NCBI RefSeq assembly: GCF_000017565.1
Contig: NC_009719.1
Coordinates: 3,579,001-3,643,000, forward strand
DNA: 64,000 bases
DNA from: Parvibaculum lavamentivorans DS-1
Lineage (GTDB): Bacteria; Pseudomonadota; Alphaproteobacteria; Parvibaculales; Parvibaculaceae
Direction of reading: 5' to 3'
Positions 1 through 9,273 of this stretch are shown here, in pieces. Under the pieces are notes generated by a model, which saw nothing but the letters and a program-made list of their open reading frames with translations, ran no database searches and had not been told where the DNA came from. How positions within the stretch are numbered: the stretch's first letter is position 1; each line of letters begins with the position of its first letter. The position numbers were made by a program, and so were the translations under genes.

Positions 1-2
1 CA

Positions 3-761
3 GAGAGCGGCCTGAGGCAGGTGCTGGAGCCGATCGCGCAGCTCATCTATTCGCCCAATGTCGGCAATACCGAGGAAATACCGAACGAGGATTCGCTGAG
101 CTTCGAGTTCGACGATACCAACCTCTTTTCGGAAGACCGCTTCGTCGGCTTCGACCGCTGGGAAACGGGGGCGCGGGCCAATCTCGGCGTCCGTTACTCG
201 GTTTACACGCAGGGAGGCGGCCAGGCGAACGTGCTGTTTGGCCAGAGCTTTCGAGTGAACAATAATGACAGCGTAGCCGCATCGACCGGGCTGCAGGACG
301 ATACATCGGATTATGTCGGCCGGGTCATGGTTGCGCCTTCCGATGATTTTCTGCTGGTCTACCGCTTCCGGCTCGACGACGAGAACTACAAGATCCGGCG
401 CAACGAACTCAACTTCCTCGGCCGGTTCGGCCCGTTGACCGGCGATATCGGCTATGCGTATTTTGCGCCGGACCAGTCCCTGACCTTCCAGGCGCGCGAA
501 GAGGCCTATATCGGCAGCGTGCTGAGGCTCGACCGGTATTGGCGGGTATTCGGCCAGACGCGGCGGGATATCGAAAACGACCGCACGGTGGCAAACAGGC
601 TCGGAGTAGGCTACGGAGATGAATGCCTCGATGTCTCGCTCGGCCTGTATCAGTCGTTTTACCGGGACAGGGACATAGAACCGGAAAATTCGGTGATCCT
701 TCAGATTACCTTCAAGACGCTGGGAAGCGCCCAGGTCTCGGGCTCCGCCGGCTCGAACTAA
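3..761 (+). CDS. lptD: LPS-assembly protein LptD, C-terminal part
   Basis: Only the last 252 codons are present; the gene starts before the window. LptD is the outer-membrane beta-barrel that, with lipoprotein LptE, inserts lipopolysaccharide into the outer leaflet. The visible part has alternating polar and hydrophobic residues typical of barrel strands, and the stretch GLRQVLEPIAQLIYSPN fits the family. It ends in a short Gly/Ser-rich tail rather than an aromatic residue. The next gene downstream is surA, the periplasmic chaperone for barrel proteins; lptD-surA is a common proteobacterial pairing. The call rests on barrel character, that motif and synteny. Confidence 0.85.
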   Translation, partial: ESGLRQVLEPIAQLIYSPNVGNTEEIPNEDSLSFEFDDTNLFSEDRFVGFDRWETGARANLGVRYSVYTQGGGQANVLFGQSFRVNNNDSVAASTGLQDDTSDYVGRVMVAPSDDFLLVYRFRLDDENYKIRRNELNFLGRFGPLTGDIGYAYFAPDQSLTFQAREEAYIGSVLRLDRYWRVFGQTRRDIENDRTVANRLGVGYGDECLDVSLGLYQSFYRDRDIEPENSVILQITFKTLGSAQVSGSAGSN

Positions 762-901
762 AATGGCCGGACGGCGAGCCAACCGATTGAAAAAACAGGC
801 GGTTTTGCTTCCGTCTCTCGGTTGATTAGGGTCCTGTTTCAAGTATTCTGTCGGCCGGGCGCCGGCAGGTGGCGTGCCCGAAGGCACAGAAGAAAGACGC
901 T

Positions 902-2233
902 ATGAAGTCAGCAGACATTTTCGTGAGTGCGGTCTCCCGGGGCGGACGCCGGATATTCCGGCTCGTGGCGGGGACAGCCTTCATCTTTCTGGCCGGCCTT
1001 GCGGTGACGCCCGCGGACATGCCGCTGGCGCAGAACGCTCCCTCGAATACGCAGGGCATTGCCGCCGTCGTGAACGATCGCATCATCTCGTCCTACGATC
1101 TCGACCAGCGCGTGAAGCTCGTCATGCTGAGCTCCGGCATTCCCGATACGCCCGAAAACATCTCGCGTATCCGCGGGCAGGTTCTGAGATCGCTGGTCGA
1201 CGAGTATCTGCAACAGCAGGAAGCCGCGCGGCTCAACATCGAGGTTCAGCAGGAAGAGATCGACAGCGCGCTTCAGCGCATCGCGCAGCGCGCCAACATG
1301 TCGGTCGACCAGATCGAGGCTTTCCTGAAGGATGGCGGCGTATCGCGGGCGGCGCTCGAGGCGCAGATCCGCAGCGACATCGCATGGAACCGCGTCATCC
1401 AGCAGCAGTTCGGTCCGTCGGTGACGGTGGGCGATGTGGAAATCGACGAAGTGCTGCGCAGGCTGGAGGAAGAGTCCGACCAGCCCCGCTATCTCGTCTC
1501 CGAAATTCTCATCACCTTCGACAGCCCGCAACATGCCGAGGAAATAGCCGGCGGTGCACAGCGGCTGGTCGAGCAGATCAGGCAGGGCGCGCCGTTCGAG
1601 GCGGTGGCGCATCAGTTCAGCCAATCGGCTTCGGCGGCAAATGGCGGCGAAATCGGCTGGGTGCATGCCAGCCAGCTTCCCGAAGGCGTCGGCTCGGTTG
1701 TCGCGAAGATGCAGCCGGGGATGGTGTCCGATCCCATCCGCACGCTGAACGGCTTCTATATCATGCAGTTGAAGGCGATGCAGACGGGCTCGGGCGCGGA
1801 CCCGATGCGCGACCAGTATTCGCTCATGCAGGTTCTGCTGCCGCTGACGCCCGACGCGGAGCCGCAGGCGGTGAGCAGGCGGGCGCGGGAGGCCGAGGAG
1901 TTTCGCCGGCAGACAAATTCCTGCGACGATGCGGCGAGGAACATCACCAAATATCTGAGCGGCGCGGCGAGCCCGAAGCGGGATGTCATCGCCGGACAGC
2001 TCGACCCGAGGCTGCGCCAGGCGCTTTCCGGGCTGAAAGCCGGCAACACGACGGCGCCTATCCGTTCGGAGCGCGGCATCGAGATGGTCGTCGTGTGCGG
2101 TCACAAGGCCGCGGAAGGCGAAAGACCCACGCGCGAGCAGATCGACAGCTCGCTTTACGAACAGCAGTTGTCGATGATGGGGCGACGCCACCTTCGCGAT
2201 CTGCGCCGTGACGCCGTGGTCGTCTATCGCTGA
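902..2233 (+). CDS. surA: Periplasmic chaperone / peptidyl-prolyl isomerase SurA
   Basis: A 443-residue exported chaperone for folding outer-membrane proteins such as its neighbour LptD. Residues about 20-42 form a hydrophobic signal segment ending near PLAQNAP. An N-terminal SurA domain follows (GIAAVVNDRIISSYDLDQR), then one parvulin-type rotamase domain around residues 195-300 (RYLVSEILITF; GGEIGWV). The ATG was chosen over an upstream in-frame GTG 33 bases away because it gives a normal signal peptide. Enteric SurA has two parvulin domains; here only one is obvious, with a degenerate second region before the C-terminus, as is usual in alphaproteobacteria. Confidence 0.92.
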   Translation: MKSADIFVSAVSRGGRRIFRLVAGTAFIFLAGLAVTPADMPLAQNAPSNTQGIAAVVNDRIISSYDLDQRVKLVMLSSGIPDTPENISRIRGQVLRSLVDEYLQQQEAARLNIEVQQEEIDSALQRIAQRANMSVDQIEAFLKDGGVSRAALEAQIRSDIAWNRVIQQQFGPSVTVGDVEIDEVLRRLEEESDQPRYLVSEILITFDSPQHAEEIAGGAQRLVEQIRQGAPFEAVAHQFSQSASAANGGEIGWVHASQLPEGVGSVVAKMQPGMVSDPIRTLNGFYIMQLKAMQTGSGADPMRDQYSLMQVLLPLTPDAEPQAVSRRAREAEEFRRQTNSCDDAARNITKYLSGAASPKRDVIAGQLDPRLRQALSGLKAGNTTAPIRSERGIEMVVVCGHKAAEGERPTREQIDSSLYEQQLSMMGRRHLRDLRRDAVVVYR

Positions 2234-2273
2234 CAAGGAACAGTTGCCTCAGGCGGCGCAGGACAGTGGTGCC

Positions 2274-3296
2274 ATGACCCGAGACAAGGCCGCCCTGCCT
2301 CCACTCGCGCTCAGCATGGGCGAACCGGCGGGCATAGGGCCGGAAATCACATTGAAAGCGTGGGCCGCCCGCGCGGAGAAATCCTTGCCGATTTTCTTCG
2401 TTGCCGGCGACCCGGCGCTTTATCGCACCGCTTCGGAAAGGCTCGGTGCGGGGGCCGCTATCCGGGAAATTTCAGATCCTTCGGAGGCGGCGGAGGTTTT
2501 TCCGGGCGCCCTGCCCGTCCTGCCGGTTCCGCTGCATGAGGCGGCCACTCCCGGACAATTGTCGGGGGCGAACGCTGCGGCCGTTCTCGCATCGATCGAT
2601 ACGGCTTGCGACGCGGTGACGGCGGGCAAGGCATCGGGCCTTGTGACGAACCCGATCCACAAGCGGGTGCTCTACGATGCAGGTTTCCACGTTCCCGGGC
2701 ATACGGAATATCTGGCGGAGCGGACCGGCGGCGCCAAGCCGGTGATGATGCTCTCCTGCCCCGGGCTTCGCGTGGTGCCGGTGACGGTTCATCTTTCGCT
2801 GAAGGATGCGGTTGCCGTGCTCACGACTTCGGAAATCGTCGAGCATGGCCTCATCCTCAGCCGGTCGCTCACTGCCGATTTCGGCATTTCCAAACCGCGC
2901 ATCGCCATCGCCGCGCTCAACCCGCATGCGGGCGAGGAAGGCCATCTGGGGCGAGAGGAAATCGACATCATCGCACCGGCTGCGAAGTTGCTTGCCGAGG
3001 CGCTGCCCGGGGCGGAGATAAGCGGCCCCTTGCCCGCCGATACGCTTTTCCATGCTGCGGCGAGAGCGCGCCATGACGCCGTTCTTTGCATGTATCACGA
3101 TCAGGCGCTGATACCGCTCAAGACCATCGATTTCGCGCGCGGCGTCAACATCACTCTCGGACTGCCGATCGTTCGCACATCGCCCGACCACGGGACGGCG
3201 CTCGACATCGCCGGGCGCGGCGTTGCCGATCCCGAAAGCCTGATCGAAGCTATCCTTGTGGCCGACGAGATAACGCGACACCGGGCGGGAGCATGA
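2274..3296 (+). CDS. pdxA: 4-hydroxythreonine-4-phosphate dehydrogenase
   Basis: A 341-residue cytoplasmic NAD-dependent enzyme that oxidises 4-phosphohydroxy-L-threonine in DXP-dependent pyridoxal-phosphate synthesis. The start motif [11 protein letters not shown] and the three metal-ligand histidine regions are visible: [22 protein letters not shown] and [10 protein letters not shown]. Length is normal. The ATG follows the surA stop by about 40 bases; an earlier in-frame start would overlap surA. Its stop codon overlaps the start of rsmA (ATGA), so the two are translationally coupled. The surA-pdxA-rsmA order is widespread in proteobacteria. Confidence 0.95.
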   Translation: MTRDKAALPPLALSMGEPAGIGPEITLKAWAARAEKSLPIFFVAGDPALYRTASERLGAGAAIREISDPSEAAEVFPGALPVLPVPLHEAATPGQLSGANAAAVLASIDTACDAVTAGKASGLVTNPIHKRVLYDAGFHVPGHTEYLAERTGGAKPVMMLSCPGLRVVPVTVHLSLKDAVAVLTTSEIVEHGLILSRSLTADFGISKPRIAIAALNPHAGEEGHLGREEIDIIAPAAKLLAEALPGAEISGPLPADTLFHAAARARHDAVLCMYHDQALIPLKTIDFARGVNITLGLPIVRTSPDHGTALDIAGRGVADPESLIEAILVADEITRHRAGA

Positions 3297-4138
3297 GCGG
3301 CGCCTCTCCGCCCCTGCCGCCTCTGAGAGAGGTGATCGCGCGATATGGGCTGGCGCCGCAGAAATCCCTTGGTCAGAATTTTCTTCTCGATCTCAACCTG
3401 ACCGGGCGCATTGCGCGGGCGGCCGGTGTTCTCGATGGTTACGACGTTGTGGAAGTTGGCCCCGGCCCCGGAGGACTGACGCGCGCGCTGCTCGACAATG
3501 GCGCCCGGCGCGTCATCGCAATCGAACGCGACCGGCGCTGCATAGCGGCGCTGGAGGAAATTTCCGCCGCCTATCCCGGGCGGCTCGTCATCGTCGAGGG
3601 CGATGCTCTCGAAGTGGACATGAAGTCCCTCGTTACCTCTCCCGCCAGAATTGTCGCCAATCTTCCCTACAATGTCGGCACGCCGCTGCTGGTCGGCTGG
3701 TTGCAGACGGAGCCATGGCCGGCCTGGTTCGACAGCCTGACGCTCATGTTTCAGCGGGAGGTGGCCGAACGGATTGTGGCGCAGCCCGGCGGGAAGGCCT
3801 ATGGCCGGCTGGCTGTGCTGGCGCAGTGGCGGGCAAAAGCGCAGATTCTTTTCGATGTCGACCGCCGCGCCTTCACGCCGCCGCCCTCTGTCACCTCATC
3901 TGTTGTGGAATTGATTCCACGCGCAGTACCGCTGGCGGAAGCGAATCCGCGTGTACTCGAGGCGGTTGTCGCCGCGGCATTCGGGCAGCGTCGCAAAATG
4001 CTACGGTCAAGTCTGCGGACACTGACTCCGCATTCTCTTCCCCTGCTTGAAAAAGCCGGTATCGATCCGACGCAGAGGGCAGAAGAACTTTCGGTCGAGC
4101 AATTCTGCGCATTGGCGCGAGCTTTCGCGGAGAAATGA
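3293..4138 (+). CDS. rsmA: 16S rRNA (adenine1518/1519-N6)-dimethyltransferase
   Basis: A 281-residue SAM-dependent enzyme (also KsgA) that dimethylates two adjacent adenines in the 3' terminal helix of 16S rRNA, a late checkpoint in 30S assembly. Visible motifs are the N-terminal [15 protein letters not shown], the SAM-binding motif [15 protein letters not shown] and the catalytic [11 protein letters not shown]. The C-terminal helical domain contains [13 protein letters not shown]. The start overlaps the pdxA stop by four bases. It is the last gene of the lptD-surA-pdxA-rsmA run. Confidence 0.96.
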   Translation: MSGASPPLPPLREVIARYGLAPQKSLGQNFLLDLNLTGRIARAAGVLDGYDVVEVGPGPGGLTRALLDNGARRVIAIERDRRCIAALEEISAAYPGRLVIVEGDALEVDMKSLVTSPARIVANLPYNVGTPLLVGWLQTEPWPAWFDSLTLMFQREVAERIVAQPGGKAYGRLAVLAQWRAKAQILFDVDRRAFTPPPSVTSSVVELIPRAVPLAEANPRVLEAVVAAAFGQRRKMLRSSLRTLTPHSLPLLEKAGIDPTQRAEELSVEQFCALARAFAEK

Positions 4139-4235
4139 GGTTGTATACACGGGCGGAGCGCCGCAAACTGGATGTATAGTGACAGGCATTCCATAATGCG
4201 GATGCATTTCTATACTGAGACTCTGGAAAGTTTTA

Positions 4236-5081
4236 TTGAAATTCGTTCGCAAAAACGTGTCAGTCGTTCTGGTGACATTCAACAGTGCCGATGTCATCGC
4301 GCGAGCCCTGACATCTATTCCGCAAGGCCCGGAAGTCATCGTCGTCGACAATGCGAGCACCGATGATTCCCTGCGCATCGCGGAGAAAAATGGCGCGCGC
4401 TGCATAAGAAGCGAAGTGAATCTCGGTTATGGCGCAGCGTGCAATCTAGGCGCTGCGGAATCGCGCGGTGACTATATTCTGTTCCTCAATCCCGACGCCA
4501 TTCTCCTGAACGATGCGTTGGACAAATTGCTTTCCACGGTGGACGACAATCCGGGCGCCTGCGCCGCAGGTCCAAAATTCGTGGACGGAGCGGGAGGCGG
4601 CACATGGCGGTTCCAATCGATACTTCATCCACTGAAAAAAGGGATTGTTTATCCTCCCGCCGAACCGGAGGGCAATTGCTGCCTTCCTCTTCTCACCGGC
4701 GCGGCAATTCTCTGCCGCCGCGATGCTTTTGAAACAGCCGGCGGCTTCGACGAGAATATTTTTCTCTATTACGAAGACGACGATATCTGCAGAAGGCTGA
4801 CATCAGCGGGCCATTCGCTCATCTATGTTCCCGAAGCCGAGGTCTATCATGAGTTCGGGCGGTCGAGCGGCGGCGCGCGGCACATCATCCGCTTCAAGCA
4901 TGAGAAGAAGCTGCTGTCGAGGGCTTATGTCATGCAAAAATACGGTCTTCCCTTTGACTTCCATGCGGAGAAACGGAAAGCCCTGCAGCGACTGGTCTTC
5001 GCGACCGTAAAATTCGACCACAACAGGCGCGCGGCAGCCCTTGGCAATCTGGACGCACTAAGGAAATTGTCGCGGCCCTGA
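4236..5081 (+). CDS. Family 2 glycosyltransferase (WbbL/rhamnosyltransferase-like)
   Basis: A 281-residue inverting GT-A glycosyltransferase, probably adding a sugar to a surface polysaccharide at the cytoplasmic face of the membrane. Motifs are VVLVTFNSADVIARAL, the nucleotide-binding VVDNASTDDS, NPDAIL in place of a classic DxD, and FDENIFLYYEDDDICRRL, typical of the WbbL-like subgroup. The best start is TTG, preceded five bases upstream by GGAAAG; the next ATG would cut into the fold. It stands alone on the plus strand between rsmA and an alcohol dehydrogenase, opposite the sugar operon at 6.3-13.8 kb, with which it may cooperate. Confidence 0.8.
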   Translation: MKFVRKNVSVVLVTFNSADVIARALTSIPQGPEVIVVDNASTDDSLRIAEKNGARCIRSEVNLGYGAACNLGAAESRGDYILFLNPDAILLNDALDKLLSTVDDNPGACAAGPKFVDGAGGGTWRFQSILHPLKKGIVYPPAEPEGNCCLPLLTGAAILCRRDAFETAGGFDENIFLYYEDDDICRRLTSAGHSLIYVPEAEVYHEFGRSSGGARHIIRFKHEKKLLSRAYVMQKYGLPFDFHAEKRKALQRLVFATVKFDHNRRAAALGNLDALRKLSRP

Positions 5082-5193
5082 TCAACGTATATCCTTAAGT
5101 TCAAATCTGCCGGACGAAGCCCCTCGCCGTTGTCGAGAACTTCGAGCCTGAATCGTCCTTCTCAGGGCGCCAATATCCCGCAAGGAAAACAAA

Positions 5194-6243
5194 ATGAAAT
5201 CCGAAGCAATCGTCGAGTATGGCCAGCCGCTCCAGATTCTGGAGGGAGAAACACCGCAGCCGAAAGGCACGGAGGTGTTGCTCAAAGTAACCCATTGCGG
5301 GGTTTGCCATTCGGATGTGCATATCCATGACGGCTATTTCGACATGGGCGGCGGCAACCAGCTGGACGTTCGTGCCGGGCGCAAATTGCCATTCACGCTG
5401 GGCCATGAGATCGAAGGCGAAGTGGTGGCGACGGGCCCCGACGCCAAGGAAGTCGAGATCGGCGCCCACCGGGTTGCCTATCCGTGGATCGGCTGCGGCG
5501 AATGCCCGACCTGCAATCGCGGCGACGAGCATCTCTGCAACAAGCCGCGCAATCTCGGCATTCAGGTTGCGGGCGGCTACGCCACGCATGTGCTGGTGCC
5601 GCATCCGCGCTACCTGCTCGACTATGAGGGCGTCGCGGACGGCCTGGCGGCGACCTATATGTGCTCCGGCCTCACAGCTTACGGCGCCATGAAGAAGCTC
5701 GGCGATATCAGCCCCGAAGAACGCGTGATGGTGGTCGGCCTCGGCGGCGTCGGCATGATGGGCCTGCAATTCGCAAAGGCGATGTTTCCCGCCGCGCCGC
5801 TTGGCGCCGATGTGGACGACAACAAGCTTCAGTCGGCCAAGGGCGCGGGCGCGCATGAGGTCTACAATCCGAAAGACCCCGAAGCGATCAAGAAGGTGCT
5901 GGCGGACAGCAATGGCGGCGTGCCGGCGGCGGTCGATTTCGTCGGCTCGGAAGCTTCGCTCAAATTCGCCACCAGCATTGTGCGCAAGGGCGGCCAGGTG
6001 ATTGTCGTCGGGCTTTTCGGCGGCGGCTTCTCGATGCCGATTCCGCTGTTCCCGATGCGCGCGCTTTCAATCGGCGGTTCCTATGTCGGATCGCTCACCG
6101 AGACGAAAGAGATGATGGAGCTGGTGAAGGCCGGCAAGATCGATCCCATTCCGGTCAGCGAGCGGCGCCTCGGCGAAGGGTCGAAGTCGCTCGACGATTT
6201 GCGGAAAGGCAGCGTGATGGGGCGCGTCGTCCTGAAGCCGTAA
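5194..6243 (+). CDS. Zinc-dependent alcohol dehydrogenase (MDR superfamily)
   Basis: A 349-residue medium-chain dehydrogenase with a GroES-like N-terminal half and a Rossmann C-terminal half. Catalytic zinc ligands are visible in HCGVCHSDVH and GHEIEGEV; the four structural-zinc cysteines lie in GCGECPTCNRGDEHLC. The cofactor motif is GLGGVGMMGLQFAK. It probably oxidises alcohols to aldehydes with NAD(P). Substrate cannot be read from sequence. GGAAAAC precedes the ATG as a weak ribosome-binding site. It ends at a shared bidirectional terminator, so it is probably monocistronic. Confidence 0.88.
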   Translation: MKSEAIVEYGQPLQILEGETPQPKGTEVLLKVTHCGVCHSDVHIHDGYFDMGGGNQLDVRAGRKLPFTLGHEIEGEVVATGPDAKEVEIGAHRVAYPWIGCGECPTCNRGDEHLCNKPRNLGIQVAGGYATHVLVPHPRYLLDYEGVADGLAATYMCSGLTAYGAMKKLGDISPEERVMVVGLGGVGMMGLQFAKAMFPAAPLGADVDDNKLQSAKGAGAHEVYNPKDPEAIKKVLADSNGGVPAAVDFVGSEASLKFATSIVRKGGQVIVVGLFGGGFSMPIPLFPMRALSIGGSYVGSLTETKEMMELVKAGKIDPIPVSERRLGEGSKSLDDLRKGSVMGRVVLKP

Positions 6244-6283
6244 TCAAAACCGAGGCGCCCGGCGCCGGAAATATCCAGCAGTG

Positions 6284-6317
6284 AAAATGCAGGCCCCTGC
6301 CAGAGGCCTGCATTTTT
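6284..6317. terminator. Bidirectional intrinsic terminator
   Basis: Twelve-base stem AAAATGCAGGCC pairing with GGCCTGCATTTT around a 9-base loop, with T-runs on both strands. It separates the plus-strand dehydrogenase from the end of the converging minus-strand sugar operon and can end both transcripts. Confidence 0.85.
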
Positions 6318-6323
6318 ATTGGC

Positions 6324-7088
6324 TCACGCTTTTCCCGCGCGCCGGACCCAGGCATCCGGCCAATGCGTGATGTTGTCCGAGAGTGTGGATTCATTGAACG
6401 GCCATGCCGGCGTCTCCAGCACAAAGCCCGGATTTGCGGCCACGAAATCGCGCGCGGCAGCGGCCGGATTATCCTTGTCCCAGCCCGGCTGGCCACGCGG
6501 AACATCCGGCAGGTCCTGCATCACGCCGTCGGTCGCGATAATCCACGAGCCTTCCGAAACCATGGGCGCATAGGCGGCCAGTTCGTCCGTCACATGCTTG
6601 TAGCTATGATCGGAATCGAGGACGACCACGACCTTGTCGCCGGGTTTGATATGGCTGCGAACTTGCTCAACGATTTCCGGCGCAGTGGAGGAGCCTTCGA
6701 TGAGCGTGATGAGATGCGCGAAGGGATGCGCTTCTATCCGCTGCCGGTTTTTCGGCCGGATTTCAATATCCACCGCAACGACGCGGCCATGACCGAGCAG
6801 GTGACACAGGCTGGCGGAGAAAATAGCCGAACCGCCATGCGCGACGCCCGTCTCGATAATCACGTCGGGTTTGAGCTCGAAGATCGCTTCCTGGAAGCGG
6901 ATCATATCTTCCGGCAACTGAATAATCGGAACGCCGAGCCATGAAAAGCTGTAGGAATATTTTTGATTCCACCCGACCTTGACCCAGAGATCCGACAGAA
7001 CACGAAAAGCGGCGTCGCTGTACAGATCGAGTTTTTCGTTGTCTCCCACTTCGATGGTGCGGGATTCCGTATCGATACTTATCTTCAT
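6324..7088 (-). CDS. CmcI-type (cephalosporin hydroxylase family) methyltransferase
   Basis: A 254-residue protein of the family named for CmcI and rhamnosyl O-methyltransferases. The SAM-site motif IIETGVAHGGSAIFSASL, the acidic VVAVDIEIRP and the metal-site stretch VVVVLDSDHSYKHV are all visible. In polysaccharide clusters these enzymes O-methylate sugar hydroxyls, so O-methylation of the deoxysugar made by this operon is the likely role. It is the last gene of the eight-gene operon, ten bases after the preceding methyltransferase. The hydroxylase name is historical; no hydroxylase chemistry is implied. Confidence 0.75.
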   Translation of the reverse strand: MKISIDTESRTIEVGDNEKLDLYSDAAFRVLSDLWVKVGWNQKYSYSFSWLGVPIIQLPEDMIRFQEAIFELKPDVIIETGVAHGGSAIFSASLCHLLGHGRVVAVDIEIRPKNRQRIEAHPFAHLITLIEGSSTAPEIVEQVRSHIKPGDKVVVVLDSDHSYKHVTDELAAYAPMVSEGSWIIATDGVMQDLPDVPRGQPGWDKDNPAAAARDFVAANPGFVLETPAWPFNESTLSDNITHWPDAWVRRAGKA

Positions 7089-7097
7089 AAGGCTTTC

Positions 7098-8270
7098 CTA
7101 CTCGATGGGCAGCAAGCGTCCGGAGATACCCGCCTCGCGCGCGGTCTCGGCAACTTCCCGAATATAGTTCGGATTCATAACGAAAATCGTGCCCGGATTC
7201 CTTTTGGCGGATTCTTCCGGGGAGAGGACGCTCAAACCTGAACCCGGCAGGTAAAATCCCTGCTTGGCCGGATTGATGTCGACCACATGGTCGATCAGGT
7301 CGTGGTCAGGATCAATGAGGACGGAGAAGCTGACGCCCTTGGCGCCCGCACCCCAGAGAGCAACCACCCCCTCCTTGCGCGCGGCACGCAATTCCGATTG
7401 CCAGTGCTCTATGAAATCGCGACGGACGCCCTCTAACGAGTCGAACTCCGCCGGACGCTCCAGCGACGGTTCATTGTCCTCTCCGCCGCAGAAGGCTTCC
7501 GCCCAGAGATACTGCCCGCCAAAAACATGCGTGACGCGCGGCGCTTTGAAGCCGGCCTTGCGGAGAGCGGCAGCGAGGGATTCCGCCGTGAACAAGGAGC
7601 AATGCTCGTAGAAGAAATCCTGCATGGCCCGGTTTTCGAGTATCCAGGAAACGCACGGCGTCTCGACCCATATGCGCGCCGTCGAATCCGGGCCGAGCGC
7701 GCTTCTGATCGTTGTCAGAAAACCAACGGGATCCGGCACATGTTCGATGGTGTGACGCGTCACAACGGCATTGGGCGGATAAGGCAACAGTGCGGCGGTT
7801 GCCGGTTCAAAATATTTCCGGTACAGGCGGCTTCCCGATGCACCCTCACCATCGGCACCACGCCAGGCGGGATCGAAGCCGGTGGCGGAGCGCACGCGGC
7901 CGCCCGCCACATCTTGAATACAGGCGATGAAACGCCCCTGCCCGCACCCGACTTCCAGATAGTCGACAGGTTCTCCGGCAGGTATGGCGGCGATTACATC
8001 CTCCGCGCGCGCCTGCATGTGATCCCGGAAGGCCGCCGAGTAGGCCTGATCGTTCTCGTATTCCTCGTCATAGATGACGAGGGAGGCATCAAAGGCCCGG
8101 TTCCAGGTGAAGCCGCACTGGCGGCAGGCCGCGAAATCGAGAACGCCACGGGCAGCGGCGCGCCCAGCCTCCGGCGAGGCATAGACCTTGTTCATGAGCA
8201 ACGGCATATCCTGCGGCCGCCCCAAAGCGGTCACGGAATTTCCTCCGCATACTGGACATTGCTCGCTCAT
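7098..8270 (-). CDS. SAM-dependent methyltransferase with C-methyltransferase-type C-terminal domain
   Basis: A 390-residue protein with three parts. An N-terminal zinc-ribbon pair (CPVCGG and CRQCGFTW) is followed by a class I SAM domain (YLEVGCGQGRFIACI; RHTIEHVPDPVGFL) and a C-terminal domain with VALWGAGAKGVSFSVL. The C-terminal part matches the layout of sugar C-methyltransferases, and the gene at 10.1-11.4 kb shares the plan, so the two look like paralogues. This copy lacks a clear YHEH catalytic motif; it shows FFYEHCSLF at the matching place. It probably methylates a nucleotide-linked or polymer-linked sugar. Confidence 0.72.
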   Translation of the reverse strand: MSEQCPVCGGNSVTALGRPQDMPLLMNKVYASPEAGRAAARGVLDFAACRQCGFTWNRAFDASLVIYDEEYENDQAYSAAFRDHMQARAEDVIAAIPAGEPVDYLEVGCGQGRFIACIQDVAGGRVRSATGFDPAWRGADGEGASGSRLYRKYFEPATAALLPYPPNAVVTRHTIEHVPDPVGFLTTIRSALGPDSTARIWVETPCVSWILENRAMQDFFYEHCSLFTAESLAAALRKAGFKAPRVTHVFGGQYLWAEAFCGGEDNEPSLERPAEFDSLEGVRRDFIEHWQSELRAARKEGVVALWGAGAKGVSFSVLIDPDHDLIDHVVDINPAKQGFYLPGSGLSVLSPEESAKRNPGTIFVMNPNYIREVAETAREAGISGRLLPIE

Positions 8271-8274
8271 CCGA

Positions 8275-9183
8275 TCACGCGCCCCTCACGGCCCCGCGCC
8301 AAAAGGACAACGCTTCCCGGAGCCCCTGCTCGATCGTGCGTGCACTCTTGAATCCAAGTTCGTCTTTCAGCCTTCCTGTCGCGGCAACAATGCGGGCCGC
8401 TTCGTTTGTACGTTCGGGCAGAGAGCCAAGGCGAATGAGGTCCGGCCGTCCGGCCATCTCCCCCATCATGGTCGCAATTTCAGCAACGCTTGTTCCCTCG
8501 CCCGTGGCTATGTTGATTGGCCCTGCCACGCCGGACAAGGCCAAAACCGCGAGCGCGTGACCGCAATCGCGTACATCCATGAAATCGCGCACGCTCAAGC
8601 CGCGAGAGCACAAGGCCGGTTCCTCCGACAGGAGAGAGCGGGCTATCGACGAGACAAGCCGGCCCGGCGACTCATCCGGTCCATAGAGGAAAAACAGCCT
8701 CGCCCAGGAGAAGCCTATGCCCGCATCCTCGAAGAAGGCGGCAAGAAGCCTTCGAGTTGCATCCTTGGAGGTGTCATAGAGAGTGTGGCCCGCGAGAGGG
8801 GTCGAAAATTCGTCGCAAAGTCCCTCCTCCGGCCAATCATATTCGAAGCAGGTGCCGACCCCGACGAAGCGGCCGACGCCGGACCGCCGCGCCGCTTCCG
8901 CCAGCTCAAGTGTCGCCGCCGTCCATGCGAGGTTGGCGGGGTCGTTCCAGAATTTTCCATGTTCGACGCACCAGGCGAGATGAAGGACCCGATCAGGGCG
9001 CACTTCTTCCATCACCCTTCCGGCCTCGCCCGCCACCAGAAGGTCGCCTTCATGCCAGGCGTAGTCCCCCGGCACGGGCGGCCGGCGGCGCGATACGGCA
9101 TGAACTTCGGCGCCCATCCGAACGAGCGCCGCGAGCGCGTGACGGCCAACGAAACCGGACGCTCCGGTCAACAATATTCGCAT
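8275..9183 (-). CDS. NAD(P)-dependent sugar epimerase/reductase (extended SDR)
   Basis: A 302-residue extended short-chain dehydrogenase. The Rossmann motif LLTGASGFVGRHALA is at the N-terminus and the catalytic YxxxK appears as LYDTSKDATRR. The family acts on nucleotide sugars as epimerase, dehydratase or 4-ketoreductase. In this operon a 4-keto-6-deoxyhexose should be produced by RfbG and then epimerised and C-methylated, so the missing final step is 4-ketoreduction, and this gene is the best candidate. It sits four bases upstream of the next gene's start. Confidence 0.75.
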   Translation of the reverse strand: MRILLTGASGFVGRHALAALVRMGAEVHAVSRRRPPVPGDYAWHEGDLLVAGEAGRVMEEVRPDRVLHLAWCVEHGKFWNDPANLAWTAATLELAEAARRSGVGRFVGVGTCFEYDWPEEGLCDEFSTPLAGHTLYDTSKDATRRLLAAFFEDAGIGFSWARLFFLYGPDESPGRLVSSIARSLLSEEPALCSRGLSVRDFMDVRDCGHALAVLALSGVAGPINIATGEGTSVAEIATMMGEMAGRPDLIRLGSLPERTNEAARIVAATGRLKDELGFKSARTIEQGLREALSFWRGAVRGA

Positions 9184-9273
9184 CTTTTACGCTCGCCGCC
9201 CGTCGATCGCCGACCCAAACTTGGGGATTTTTAGCAGAATTGCCGGTTTCCTCCCAATTTTATCTCGCCCGCT